The notes: a model not told the origin generated them from the sequence alone. A DNA stretch of 64,000 nt from Halolamina rubra (GCF_000739555.1 NZ_BBJN01000020.1:1-64000); one strand, 5' to 3'. Positions 40,135-49,613 are shown, counted from the stretch's first letter. Numbers and translations are program-made.

Positions 40135-42510
40135 ATGAGCAACAGCTACGACGACATCCAGACCCGCGATCGAACAGACACAGCAACAGCCGCCGAGAAC
40201 CTCCTGAAGGAGCGTGTCGAACACCAACTCTATCAGGAGAACCTCGAGATCGAGGCCGAGGTTCGGTCGCTCATCAGCGACGCCGAGGCCGCCCTGGTCG
40301 GCCAGACCGACGACGATCCGGAGGCGCTGCTCTCGCGAGCCCACTGGATGCTGTGGCTCGACCCCGACCGACAGGCGGTACTCCGGGGCGACGAGCTCCC
40401 GAACTGGGCGGCCAGCCAGTTCACGCGCATCCACCGGCTCCGCACCCGTGGGCGTCGCCCCGATCCAGAAGATGAGTACCCAGTGCTGCTTGAGGTCGCC
40501 AAAGCCCAGGGCTACCTTTCGGCGGCCACGGACAAGACTGACTACGCGCCGATCACGCTGGAGCACGTCGACAAGAAGGGCTACAGTTCGCCAGTCGACG
40601 AGGAGGCGGTGCTCCCGATCGGCCGGAAGCGGATGCGAAAAGACTCCACCGCGAGCATCGAGTACATGAGCGCGGCCATCCCGCACGAAGCCTGCGACCA
40701 CATCCTGACGACTGCCAGTCCGCGGCAGGGGAAGGACTCGACGAACGCCCGGATCTGTGGCAACCTGAAGGACCAGCACGGCTACAAGTGGGTGAGCATC
40801 CTCGACGACGGCCGGAACGAACTCCCGATGATCGCGATCCCCAACGACGAGGGCGCCATCCGCCGCAGCCTCGAACGACTGGGCCAGCAACCGAAGGCGT
40901 ACGACACGCGGGTGTACGTCCCCGCGATGCCGGGCGTGCCCGACCGGTTGCCCTCGAACTTCCGCCTGTTTACCATCGGCGTCGACACGCTGACGCCAGA
41001 GATTATCCTCCGACTGGCGGGGAAGACGACCGCCAGCGGGTCGACCGAGCGCCGGATCAACCGGGCGCTTGAGTCGGTTCGGAAGGGCTCGGGCACCGTC
41101 GACCGCCTCGTCGAGGAACTCCAGGAGATGGCCGGCGAGATGGAGGCCACCGTCACGATGGAAGACCCCGAGGACGACAGTCTCCGGGACATCACCTACC
41201 AGATGGAGGAAGACGAGACCCTCCAGCGGGCCGCGAACACGCTGGCACAGTACGCCGGCGATGGCCTGATCGAGGACGTGGGCGCCGACACGAACATCGA
41301 CATGGCGGAGGTGCTGAATGCGCAGGATCGCGTCGCCGCCCTCAACTGCAACTTCCTCGACGACGGCCACGGCGCGCTGCACTACGTCATCATGGACCTC
41401 TGGATGCAGCTCATCTGGCAGGCCGCCGACGAACACAAGAACGTGCCGCGGGTGGCACTCGAGATTCGCGAACTGAAGAACGTTGCCCCCAGCCAGCCCC
41501 AGAACATGAAGTACAGCGCCGAGCGTCGATCGACGGCCCAGACCATCTTCGACATCGCCTCGCAGGGCGGAAGTCGGGGCATCCTGCTGGTCGGCTCGAC
41601 CCAGAAGGTGAACGACGTCCGCCGGCAGATTCGGGTGAACATGCGGAACAAGATCGTCCTCTCGAACGAGGACGAGGGCATCAAGACGCTCAAGGAGAGC
41701 ATCAACATCGACGACGTGGGCCGCTCCGGCAAGAGCGGCGCCGAGGTCATCAAGGGCTTCGATCCTGGGCAGGGCTTGATCCACACGCCATCCTGGAAGC
41801 GCTGGCCGGTGGAGTTCGGTGGTGCCCGCTGCGGCCTGTCGGACAAGGACCGCGGCTGGCTCGATCGCTACGGCCTGGCGTGGGGAGCACGGGTTCGCGA
41901 GGACCCGCGCGACCGGTGGCTGAACCGCCACGAGGATGTCGACTGGTGGGTCGAGGTGAACGAGGTCGACGTTCGCGACGGCGACGAGAAGCCAGCGGTG
42001 CGTGACTACTATTCGGACTGGTTCCTGCTCGATCGGGACTTTCCCGAGGAGACGACTCGGGAGGACATCGACGAGGAACTCGTTCGTCAAGTCCTCAGAG
42101 ACCGTCGCGAGTACCCGGTTCGGTGTGACCTCTCGCTGCGCGACGTGTCCGAGCTCCGCGCCGAGCGGACGACAACGATCCGCGACGCCGAGGAAGCTCA
42201 GGAAGAACGCATCGAGGAGGGCCTGGAGGAGTACGAGGTCCCGGCACCACTGGAGGCGCTGGCGTACGTGAAGACCGACAAGCGGGCAAACATGATGGAG
42301 GTGCTGCGAGTCGTTCGGGATCGCCGCGTCGGAACGTACGGCGACATCGCGACCCACTGCAGCGTCTCCGCCAGCGCGATCGGCAACTACACGAGCGACG
42401 ATGGAGAGATCAACGGCTGCATCGTCAAGGACGCCGATACTGGCGGGTACGAGATCACCCCGCTCGGTGAGAAGGCACTGGAAGTGCCGTGGGACTCCCT
42501 TGATGAGTAG
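40135..42510 (+). CDS. HerA/FtsK/VirD4-superfamily ATPase with C-terminal winged helix
   Basis: 791 residues. Walker A is ASPRQGKDST (about 193-203), of the PxRxGK type found in VirD4/TraG-like coupling proteins. The candidate Walker B is VPRVALEIREL (about 438-449). SRGILLVGSTQKVNDVRRQIRVNMRNKIVL fits the sensor and arginine region of this superfamily. No membrane segment, so it would dock onto the membrane proteins upstream. Residues about 715-791 (MMEVLRVVRDRRVGTYGDIATHCSVSASAIGNYTSDDGEINGCIVKDADTGGYEITPLGEKAL) are a winged helix, reminiscent of the DNA-sensing gamma domain of FtsK. Likely the motor that moves DNA through the complex. Confidence 0.75.
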   Translation: MSNSYDDIQTRDRTDTATAAENLLKERVEHQLYQENLEIEAEVRSLISDAEAALVGQTDDDPEALLSRAHWMLWLDPDRQAVLRGDELPNWAASQFTRIHRLRTRGRRPDPEDEYPVLLEVAKAQGYLSAATDKTDYAPITLEHVDKKGYSSPVDEEAVLPIGRKRMRKDSTASIEYMSAAIPHEACDHILTTASPRQGKDSTNARICGNLKDQHGYKWVSILDDGRNELPMIAIPNDEGAIRRSLERLGQQPKAYDTRVYVPAMPGVPDRLPSNFRLFTIGVDTLTPEIILRLAGKTTASGSTERRINRALESVRKGSGTVDRLVEELQEMAGEMEATVTMEDPEDDSLRDITYQMEEDETLQRAANTLAQYAGDGLIEDVGADTNIDMAEVLNAQDRVAALNCNFLDDGHGALHYVIMDLWMQLIWQAADEHKNVPRVALEIRELKNVAPSQPQNMKYSAERRSTAQTIFDIASQGGSRGILLVGSTQKVNDVRRQIRVNMRNKIVLSNEDEGIKTLKESINIDDVGRSGKSGAEVIKGFDPGQGLIHTPSWKRWPVEFGGARCGLSDKDRGWLDRYGLAWGARVREDPRDRWLNRHEDVDWWVEVNEVDVRDGDEKPAVRDYYSDWFLLDRDFPEETTREDIDEELVRQVLRDRREYPVRCDLSLRDVSELRAERTTTIRDAEEAQEERIEEGLEEYEVPAPLEALAYVKTDKRANMMEVLRVVRDRRVGTYGDIATHCSVSASAIGNYTSDDGEINGCIVKDADTGGYEITPLGEKALEVPWDSLDE

Positions 42511-42858
42511 GTGATTTTCCTGTCTTCATCAGGCGCCGGGGTGCCAGGATGCATGGTCTATAGTGCGCGCGTGGTTGGTGGGGTCGCATCACAGCGACAG
42601 CCCTGATCCCAATGAAAGCCAGAATCTCGCCGAGTATGTGCAGCTATCGTTCCTGTTTGTCGGTATAGAATGTTGGGGAGGGACGCGGAGGATCGGGCTC
42701 GGGCCAATCAGCTGTATCGAGATCGTCGGCGTCGACGGCACCACAATTATCCTGACTGTCGCTGTCCTCGAGGGGCGATGCGTGAGTGGCTAAGAATAGA
42801 AAGTCGGATAGCTGGAAGTACAGAAAATCTATTTATCTTCAGCTAACAGTTTGCCAAG
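42511..42858 (+). other. Noncoding region downstream of the ATPase, duplicated at 49.6 kb
   Basis: 348 bp with no convincing gene. The first ~280 bp align with 49614-49889. A 28-bp block at 42545-42572 (core GGATGCATGGTCTATAG) is identical in both copies and contains three 6-bp palindromes (ATGCAT, CTATAG, GCGCGC). CCTG...CAGG hairpin-like sequence lies just before it. CTATTTATC at about 42829 is the TATA box of the next gene. The block may be an att core, a packaging or transfer site, or a terminator. Confidence 0.55.
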
Positions 42859-45021
42859 ATGAGTGAAATACCTCGCCGGGCTTATCTCGCAGCCGTTGGC
42901 GCTTCATTCGGGGTGATTGCCGGCTGTAATGGCCAGAGTGAGCGAACGGAAACGCCGGAGGAGCTTACCCCGACCTCTGAGCCAGACTCAGACGATCAAG
43001 CGACGGCCGATGATTCACTCGCCGTAACGACTGAGCCAGCAACGGAGATAGACTACAATAGTGCGGTTCTTCAGGGATCACTCGAAGGGGCAACAGACAA
43101 GGATGACGTTCAAACATTGTTCGAATGGCGCCCCAAGAACGGGGAATGGACTGAAACAGAGATACTGCAATCTGATGAATTTGAAGCCGAGATTGAAGAC
43201 CTTGACTCTGACACGGTCTACGAGTATCGGGCCGTTGCAAACGGTGCCGAGCGTGTTCGTGCCGAACCGAGGCAGTTCACGACTGAACCCAACGTAATTA
43301 CGTTCGATGGAGGGGGGACGACTGCGTTTCGCGAGGTGCTCCGAGAGGCATCCTGGCGTCCGGGTGCGACGATTCGGTTCGAGGAGGGAATGTATGCGTT
43401 TGATCCGGTCGAATCCTACGACATCGACAAGCCACCGGGACCACACGTGAAGGCGGCTGGCTTAGACGAGATTACAATCGACGGCAACGGCTCGACAATC
43501 TATTTCACAGAACCACGAATGGGTGGACTACACCTGTTTGATAGTCAATCGCTGACGGTTCGAAATCTGAGCTTTGATTACGACTCGTTGCCATTCACTC
43601 AGGGGAAGATCGCGTCATTCTCGGAATCCAATCGAGAGCTCGTAATTGAACTCAATGACGACTATCCCTCGTTGAATGCGGACCGGTTCGGGCAGGGCGA
43701 AGTCTTTGCAAGTATCCACGACTCGGACGGGTCGTTCATCGACGCCACGCGAGCGAGAGGGCTCCCAATCAAGCGATTCTCGTCGATGGAGTCACTCGGC
43801 GATCGACGGTGGCGATTGACGCTCAACGAGAACTCGACAACCCGTGGGATCAGCGCAGGAAAACGGATCGCGATTACAGCACGTGACCCCCCCGGATCCG
43901 CACAGGCCCTCAAATTCAGCAACATCGAGGAACCTCGATTGGAGAACGTGAGCGTGCATGCATCCCCGTCATTCGCTGTTCTCTTTGCAAACTGTCAGTC
44001 CCCACACGTCGAACGAGTTCAGGTTCGTCCACCGGCTGATTCAAACCGACTTATTGGGTCAGATGCGGACGGAATCCATTTCCTCAACAGTCGAGGCGGC
44101 CCAACGGTAGTTAATTGTCACGTCGAACGGCTTCTCGACGATGGGATTATCGTTTCGTCACTCATGGCCCCAGTCGAGCGTGTCGAGGGCGATACGGTAT
44201 ATGTCGATCCCATCGGTGTATTCGCCCCCGAGACCGGCGACACCATCGAGAGGATGACACCGAAGGGTGTCCGGGGTGGGTCATTGCCGGCTATTGACTC
44301 AGTTACTCCGGAGTTCCAAGCGCAAAACGGCGTCTCTCCAGCTGCGTCAATCGAATTTGAGTCATCTGTCGCCGATCAGGTGCAATCGGGTGATTACCTA
44401 TCGAATGCGGCAACGGCGAACTCAGAGTTCGTCGTCAGTGAAAATACAGTCCGAGATAACCGAGCCAACTCGATTCGGATTAGTGGTGGTCCTGGCAAAA
44501 TCATCGACAATACGCTCCACGGCTCACAAAACCAGACGATCAATTTCTTGTGTGATACGTCTGGGACCTATGCCCCCGAACGATGGACGGACGATGTGAT
44601 TGTGGAGGGCAACAGCGTCCGTGACTCTGGAAAGTCGTATCTCGGTGGCGGGGGACCTGCTGGCGTATTAATCGTTCATACCCCCGCAGAAGGAGTCGAA
44701 ACAACCGGCCATCCGCACAGAAACATCGACATCGTCGACAACTCATTTGAGGACCTCGGGTTCCGTGTCGGGACGATCCAGGATGGACGAGGTATAACGA
44801 TCCAGCAAAACAATGTTGAGGGGGTCAACGAGCTCGATTATCCGTACGGCCGTGAGGCGTTCTTCGTGGACAATATCCGGGAGATCGCGTTCACGGAGAA
44901 TTCTGTCTCCGGAGCTTCTGAATATCTCGAATCGTTTGGCAATAGCCATGACTCTGAGAGTATCCAATCATCGAACAACTCATTCACTCTTGATGGGGAG
45001 TCTCAGTCTATTTCGTTCTAG
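42859..45021 (+). CDS. Right-handed parallel beta-helix lipoprotein
   Basis: 720 residues. Lipobox GVIAGC near residue 20, then a Thr/Glu/Asp linker and a fibronectin-like domain (ATEIDYNSAVLQGSLEGATDKDDVQTLFEW...VYEYRAVANG). The remainder is a pectate-lyase-like beta helix with repeated coils (ITIDGNGSTIYF, LTVRNLSFDY, PRLENVSVHASPSFAVLFANC, PTVVNCHVERLLDDGI, VSENTVRDNRANSIRISGG, IDIVDNSFEDLGFR). These folds bind or cleave polysaccharides; no catalytic residue can be assigned. Lies just outside the envelope block, with its own TATA box. Confidence 0.75.
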   Translation: MSEIPRRAYLAAVGASFGVIAGCNGQSERTETPEELTPTSEPDSDDQATADDSLAVTTEPATEIDYNSAVLQGSLEGATDKDDVQTLFEWRPKNGEWTETEILQSDEFEAEIEDLDSDTVYEYRAVANGAERVRAEPRQFTTEPNVITFDGGGTTAFREVLREASWRPGATIRFEEGMYAFDPVESYDIDKPPGPHVKAAGLDEITIDGNGSTIYFTEPRMGGLHLFDSQSLTVRNLSFDYDSLPFTQGKIASFSESNRELVIELNDDYPSLNADRFGQGEVFASIHDSDGSFIDATRARGLPIKRFSSMESLGDRRWRLTLNENSTTRGISAGKRIAITARDPPGSAQALKFSNIEEPRLENVSVHASPSFAVLFANCQSPHVERVQVRPPADSNRLIGSDADGIHFLNSRGGPTVVNCHVERLLDDGIIVSSLMAPVERVEGDTVYVDPIGVFAPETGDTIERMTPKGVRGGSLPAIDSVTPEFQAQNGVSPAASIEFESSVADQVQSGDYLSNAATANSEFVVSENTVRDNRANSIRISGGPGKIIDNTLHGSQNQTINFLCDTSGTYAPERWTDDVIVEGNSVRDSGKSYLGGGGPAGVLIVHTPAEGVETTGHPHRNIDIVDNSFEDLGFRVGTIQDGRGITIQQNNVEGVNELDYPYGREAFFVDNIREIAFTENSVSGASEYLESFGNSHDSESIQSSNNSFTLDGESQSISF

Positions 45022-45245
45022 TGAAAACCACCAAAAGGTCTGTCTGGATGTATAATGTTTACAGTCTAATTTGACACGTCGAGAGCGTGAATTTAGAGGA
45101 TGTAGTTAGCAGTTCTGCCCAACCCCCTCCGGTGCCAGAAACTCCGTGATCGACTCGGTTGGGTCAGCGCTTGGCCTTTCCGAGTGTCTCGTTTCCGATC
45201 GTAATTCGGTCCCGAGCGATCGGGCGCGCCCCTCGAGCGCCGCAG

Positions 45246-45260
45246 AACCTTCTGAAGGTT
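45246..45260. promoter_or_regulatory. Palindromic operator ahead of the permease gene
   Basis: AACCTTC-T-GAAGGTT is a perfect 7+1+7 palindrome. CAATATAAAAG at about 45290-45300 is a likely TATA box for the GTG at 45374. The position suits an Lrp/AsnC- or DtxR-type regulator, but the class cannot be told. The rest of the 45022-45373 gap shows nothing else. Confidence 0.45.
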
Positions 45261-45373
45261 TATTAAACCCCGATGTAATTCTCAATATAAAAGAATCCTC
45301 CTACGGTTATTAAGTGCCCTAACAGACTATCTAACCGTATGATACACGACGACCGAATCGGTGAGTGTGAGTA

Positions 45374-46828
45374 GTGAGCGGAAGTCAGACCCGGTCCCCG
45401 GAGGCTGAGCTCGGGCTACTCGACGCGACCATGATCGGTATGGGGGCGATGATCGGGGCTGGCATCTTCGTACTGACTGGGCTGGCCGCCGAAATCGCAG
45501 GTCCGGCGGCAATCCTCGTCTTCGCGCTGAACGGCGTCGTCACCGCATTCACCGGTCTCTCGTATGCAGAGCTGGCCGCCTCGATCCCGAAAAGTGGCGG
45601 CGGATATGCGTTCGTCCGGGAGATCTTTTCGGATCTCCCCTCGTTCATCATGGGCTGGATGCTCTGGTTCGCCTATATGATCGCGGGGGGACTGTACGCG
45701 CTCGGCTTCGCGCCGAACTTTCTCGAACTGTTGCACGTCTATGGGATCGTTCCGCCGCCGGACGAGGTGGGGGCTGTCATGCTGCCGGTTGTTGACGTAG
45801 GGGTACCCCTTGCGTTCCTGCTGGCGTTCGTTGCTGTTCTCAGCATGGTGGCACTCAACGCGGTCTCGACGGCTGCCAGTGGAAGCGCTGAGACGATCTT
45901 TACTATTATCAAGGTGAGTATCCTGGTTGTGTTCGTCGCCTTTGGTTTTGCCTCACCGATGTTCTCAGGGGCCGAGTTCCAGCCGCTGTTCCCCCAGGGA
46001 GCTGGAGCTACCGCGATCCTGCCGGCGATGGGGCTTACGTTCATCGCGTTCGAGGGCTACGACCTCATCACGACCGTCACTGAGGAAGTCGAGAACCCTC
46101 GTGAGAACATCCCGAAAGCGATCTTCGTGAGTCTGATTGCGACCGTGATAGTCTATTTGGCCGTTGTAACCGTTGCCGTCGGCACGCTCGGGGCAGAGGG
46201 GCTCGCCGACGCCGGCGAGGCAGGGATCGCTGCGGCGGCGACGTCGTTCATGCCGACTGGACTACCAATCATCCAGAACGGCGGGGCGCTCATCGTCTTT
46301 GGGGCGGTGTTCTCGACGCTGACCGCCCTCAATGCGGTCGTAATCGCCTCCTCACGGGTGGCGTTTTCGATGGGTCGAGAGGGACAGTTGCTGCCCTCGT
46401 TCGGCCAAATTCACCACCGATACGGGACACCGTTCGTTGCGATCCTCGCCAGCGCGGTCGTGATGCTCGGGTCAGTGGCACTCCCGACGCAGAGCGCCGG
46501 GAATATGGCGAGCCTGTTCTTTCTGCTGTCGTTCATTATCGTCAACGTCGCCGTGATCAGGCTGCGTCGGGAGCGACCGAATATGAACCGTCCCTACGAG
46601 ATGCCCTACTACCCGGTTCCGGCGGTGCTCGGAATCGCTCTCAACCTGCTTCTGGCCGGGGTGCTCGTAGAGTACCTGATCCGGACTGACCCGCTGGCGC
46701 TGGCGCTTAGCGTGGCGTGGATCTTGCTCGGGGGCCTCGCTTATTTCGCACTTGAGCGGCTCCGAGTGCCGTCCGAAAGCGGTCAGACAACTACCGATAC
46801 CGGAATGACGACGGAGGCTGAAGACTGA
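45374..46828 (+). CDS. APC-family amino acid permease
   Basis: 484 residues from a GTG. Twelve hydrophobic segments. The first helix has the APC signature (LGLLDATMIGMGAMIGAGIFVLTG), helix 6 is GLTFIAFEGYDLITTVTEEVENPRENIPKAI, and MNRPYEMPYYPVPAVLGI precedes the last helices. Members are substrate/H+ or Na+ symporters for amino acids or amines. Four bases from the TrkA-like gene, so the two form an operon. Confidence 0.85.
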   Translation: MSGSQTRSPEAELGLLDATMIGMGAMIGAGIFVLTGLAAEIAGPAAILVFALNGVVTAFTGLSYAELAASIPKSGGGYAFVREIFSDLPSFIMGWMLWFAYMIAGGLYALGFAPNFLELLHVYGIVPPPDEVGAVMLPVVDVGVPLAFLLAFVAVLSMVALNAVSTAASGSAETIFTIIKVSILVVFVAFGFASPMFSGAEFQPLFPQGAGATAILPAMGLTFIAFEGYDLITTVTEEVENPRENIPKAIFVSLIATVIVYLAVVTVAVGTLGAEGLADAGEAGIAAAATSFMPTGLPIIQNGGALIVFGAVFSTLTALNAVVIASSRVAFSMGREGQLLPSFGQIHHRYGTPFVAILASAVVMLGSVALPTQSAGNMASLFFLLSFIIVNVAVIRLRRERPNMNRPYEMPYYPVPAVLGIALNLLLAGVLVEYLIRTDPLALALSVAWILLGGLAYFALERLRVPSESGQTTTDTGMTTEAED

Positions 46829-46831
46829 ACC

Positions 46832-47485
46832 ATGACCAGCAATCTCGACACCATCATCGCAGGCGGTGGGCGCGTCGGCTTTCAGACAGCGGAGATACTC
46901 GCGGACCGCGGTCACGATGTGACGATTATCGAACGCGACGAACGGGTTGTCTCGGAAATCGCCGACGAGTGGATAGCGACGGTCATCCAGGGTGATGCGA
47001 CGAATCCCGACATCATCGAACAGGCTGACATCGAGGGAGCCGACGTGATAGCGGCGCTCACAGGTGAAGCAGGGCTGAACCTCGCGGTCTGTCTGGCCGC
47101 CTCGGAGCTCAATCCCGATATCCGAACCGTTGCGCGCATCGACCACGCAACTGGCGAGGCCTACACGCGATTTGTGGACGCGGTCCTCTTCCCCGAGCGG
47201 GCCGGCGCCCAAGTGGCGGCGAACGAGATCATCGGTGGCGACGTCCAGACGCTGGCGGACGTGACGGGCACCCTCGACATCATACTCGTTCGCGTCGCAG
47301 AGGGAGCTCCGGCCGCCGGAAAGCAACTGACTGATGTGCGCTTTCCTGAAGGGACGTTGATAATCTCTGACGACGACGGCCACCGGATTGCCCGCCGCGA
47401 CACAACGCTGACACCCGGCAGCCGCTACGTCGTTGCTGTCGAACCGGACGTCGCCGACGAAGTGATGAATTTGATGCGAGGGTAG
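46832..47485 (+). CDS. TrkA/RCK-domain regulatory protein
   Basis: 217 residues. The Rossmann NAD(H)-binding motif is IIAGGGRVGFQTAEIL followed by VTIIERDE. The TrkA-N domain spans about 1-125 (QGDATNPDIIEQADIEGADVIAALTG). The TrkA-C domain spans about 135-217 (LDIILVRVAEGAPAAGKQLTDVRFPEGTLIISDDDGHRI). Such proteins gate K+ transporters; here it follows an APC permease and probably controls that transporter. Confidence 0.85.
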   Translation: MTSNLDTIIAGGGRVGFQTAEILADRGHDVTIIERDERVVSEIADEWIATVIQGDATNPDIIEQADIEGADVIAALTGEAGLNLAVCLAASELNPDIRTVARIDHATGEAYTRFVDAVLFPERAGAQVAANEIIGGDVQTLADVTGTLDIILVRVAEGAPAAGKQLTDVRFPEGTLIISDDDGHRIARRDTTLTPGSRYVVAVEPDVADEVMNLMRG

Positions 47486-47642
47486 TCACGGTCTCCGTTT
47501 CAAACGGCGGAGCTCGTCAGAGCACTCTTATCACGACTGCTAACTGTGCAACCCCACCTACCGGCTGTTTCACAGCAGATAGTGTCTGACCAATAGGATT
47601 TCAACAGAGCCAGTTCACCCGGATCACGCCGGGAGATTACTC

Positions 47643-48866
47643 TCACAATTCTCGGTGTTCGATCTCGGACTCGTAGTTCCCGCCCTGCTCACTGGAAACG
47701 TTCTCACCAGGATGTTCCGGGATCTCGCCGCCCGCACCGAAAATTTCGTTGGATGCGTCGAACCCGTACGACTCGTCGGCCTGTGGGAAGCTGGTGACCG
47801 TGGACGGGAGCGGGACCGGTGCGTCCGACTCGGTGAACGACCCCGAGTCGATAGCAGCCGTCGACATCCGGCCACACCCGGTCGCGGTGCAATCGGTGAG
47901 GGTGACACTGTTGTTCGAGCCGATATTCGCGATGAGAGGGGCTTCGGAATCGTTGTAGAAGTGGGTGTTGCGGAACTCGGCTTCGATATCGTCGCCTCGC
48001 AGTTCCACGAGCCCATCTGCCGAGGAGCCGTCCTCCGTGAACACCAACCAGCAGTTCTCGATCACAAACTGCCCAGGATGGCGGATACGGAGACCGACAG
48101 GGTTCTGTGTGCTGGCATCGACGCCGACGCGGGGTGAACTCGTCACGGCGATGAGCGTGTTGCGGATGACGCTCTTCGAGGTTGTGTCGACATCGGCGTG
48201 GCCGACCCGTAGGTTGGCGATATTGTTGTTCAGGAACGCCGAGCGTTCGACAGTCACCGGTGCTTTGTCCACATAGGCGCCGTTGTTGGCGAGCCCTGCC
48301 ACGCAAGTATCCCGAATAACGGTTCGCTCGCCGCCGGTGGGATGGTAGATGGCTCGGTCCTGATCACGATTGCCGCCCTCCGGCCAGCAGAAGCCATCGA
48401 TCACGCCGCCTGGATGGAAATCGATCCCCGCCTTCGACTCAAGATTTCGACCCCTGACGACGATGTTCTCGAGTGTGCCGTGGACTGTCCCGTCCATCGT
48501 CCCGGAGACCAGTTCGAGGACGACGTCTCCCTGATCGCCACCGCCCACGATCTTTGAGTTTGCCGTGAGACCAGTCCCACGCCACTCGTAGGTGCCCGGC
48601 GGGATTGTCACCTCGTCCCCATTGGCCTCGCGGAGAAATACATCAATGTCGTCTACCTGGCCAGGATCGTTCTCAGTACCTTCCCCCTCGGGGGGTGTGT
48701 CGCTGGGACCGTCCGTTTCGCTGTCGGTCGATACCCCGTTCCTATCGGTGGACTCGTCGGTGACGTCTTTGCTGTCTCCGTCGCTGCCACACCCAGCGAT
48801 GCCGACAGTACTGGCTACCGCGATGGAGATAAGCATCGATCGGCGCGTTCTGGGCCGGATATCCAT
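47643..48866 (-). CDS. Beta-helix lipoprotein
   Basis: 407 residues. N-terminal lipobox STVGIAGC, then an acidic Ser/Thr/Asp linker. The body is a beta-helix: EVTIPPGTYEWRGTGLTANSKIVGGGDQGDVVLELVSG, LENIVVRGRNLESKAGIDFHPGG, RTVIRDTCVAGLANNGAYVDKAPVTVERSAFLNNN, ARNT-like coils. Smaller than and unlike the 42859 protein apart from fold. TAATTTTAC about 30 bases upstream may be the TATA box. Surface polysaccharide binding is the usual guess. Confidence 0.7.
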   Translation of the reverse strand: MDIRPRTRRSMLISIAVASTVGIAGCGSDGDSKDVTDESTDRNGVSTDSETDGPSDTPPEGEGTENDPGQVDDIDVFLREANGDEVTIPPGTYEWRGTGLTANSKIVGGGDQGDVVLELVSGTMDGTVHGTLENIVVRGRNLESKAGIDFHPGGVIDGFCWPEGGNRDQDRAIYHPTGGERTVIRDTCVAGLANNGAYVDKAPVTVERSAFLNNNIANLRVGHADVDTTSKSVIRNTLIAVTSSPRVGVDASTQNPVGLRIRHPGQFVIENCWLVFTEDGSSADGLVELRGDDIEAEFRNTHFYNDSEAPLIANIGSNNSVTLTDCTATGCGRMSTAAIDSGSFTESDAPVPLPSTVTSFPQADESYGFDASNEIFGAGGEIPEHPGENVSSEQGGNYESEIEHREL

Positions 48867-49169
48867 TGGATGGGTATCGGGCTTGAGATGGTAAAATTAG
48901 AAAGTGACTACAGCATTGGCAGAATCTTCCGGCCCAATCGAGAGAAGTGTACCGCAGTCTATGGCGTCGCCGGCATTTTGGCTGACACGGAACTCGGGAG
49001 TTCGGGGCAGTAGACGATTGTTGGGAGCAATTCGAAACTACGGGCGAAGGAAGTCTGACGGGGGGCCTGCCTCTGACAGGGCTCTACCGCGAATATGTGC
49101 TATACCTAACTAGTAATAATAGTAAGGTGAAAACATATACATTCGGTAACCATTTCGCTACTATCCTGT
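48867..49169. other. Intergenic stretch without visible features
   Basis: 303 bp between the beta-helix lipoprotein and the ATPase relic. AT content rises towards 49.1 kb (CTAGTAATAATAGTAAGG). Apart from the minus-strand TATA element close to 48.9 kb I see no gene or clear repeat. Confidence 0.4.
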
Positions 49170-49613
49170 GTGAAAACGTCCGTCGTCCACCAGATCCTCC
49201 GATATCGTCGGGACTACCCGGTCCAGTGCGACCATTCCCTGCGCGATGTGTCCGAGTTTCGCGCCGAGCGCACGACGACGATCCGCGACGCCGAGGATGC
49301 CCAGGAAGAACGCATCGAGGAAGGCATTGATGAGTACGAGGTCCCGGCGCCGCTGGAAGCACTGGCGTACGTGAAGAACGGGAAGCGTGAGAACATGATG
49401 GAGGTGCTGCGAGTCGTTCGCGATCGGCGTGTCGGAACGTGCGGCGACATCGCGACCCACTGCAGCGTCTCGGGGTGCGCGATCCGGAACTTCACGAGCG
49501 ACGATGGTGAGATCAAAGGCTGCATCGTCAAGGACCCGGAGACCGGCGGGTACGAAACCACCCCACTCGGCGAGAAAGCGCTCGAAGTGCCGTGGGACTC
49601 CCTCAATGAATAG
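49170..49613 (+). pseudogene. Relic of the element ATPase: C-terminal winged-helix part only
   Basis: 147 residues from a GTG. Over the last 125 residues it matches the C-terminus of the 40135-42510 ATPase at about 108 positions (SLRDVSE.RAERTTTIRDAE..AQEERIEEG..., GEKALEVPWDSL.E). The motor domain is absent, and the similarity starts abruptly at about 49176. The frame is intact, so a small winged-helix protein could still be made, but it is best read as the end of a second, related element. Confidence 0.75.

Noticed and set aside
40087-42357. Very long antisense open frame opposite the ATPase gene
   Set aside because: An antisense shadow of a GC-rich gene: the product is Val/Arg/Leu-biased without motifs, while the plus frame has clear ATPase and winged-helix motifs.
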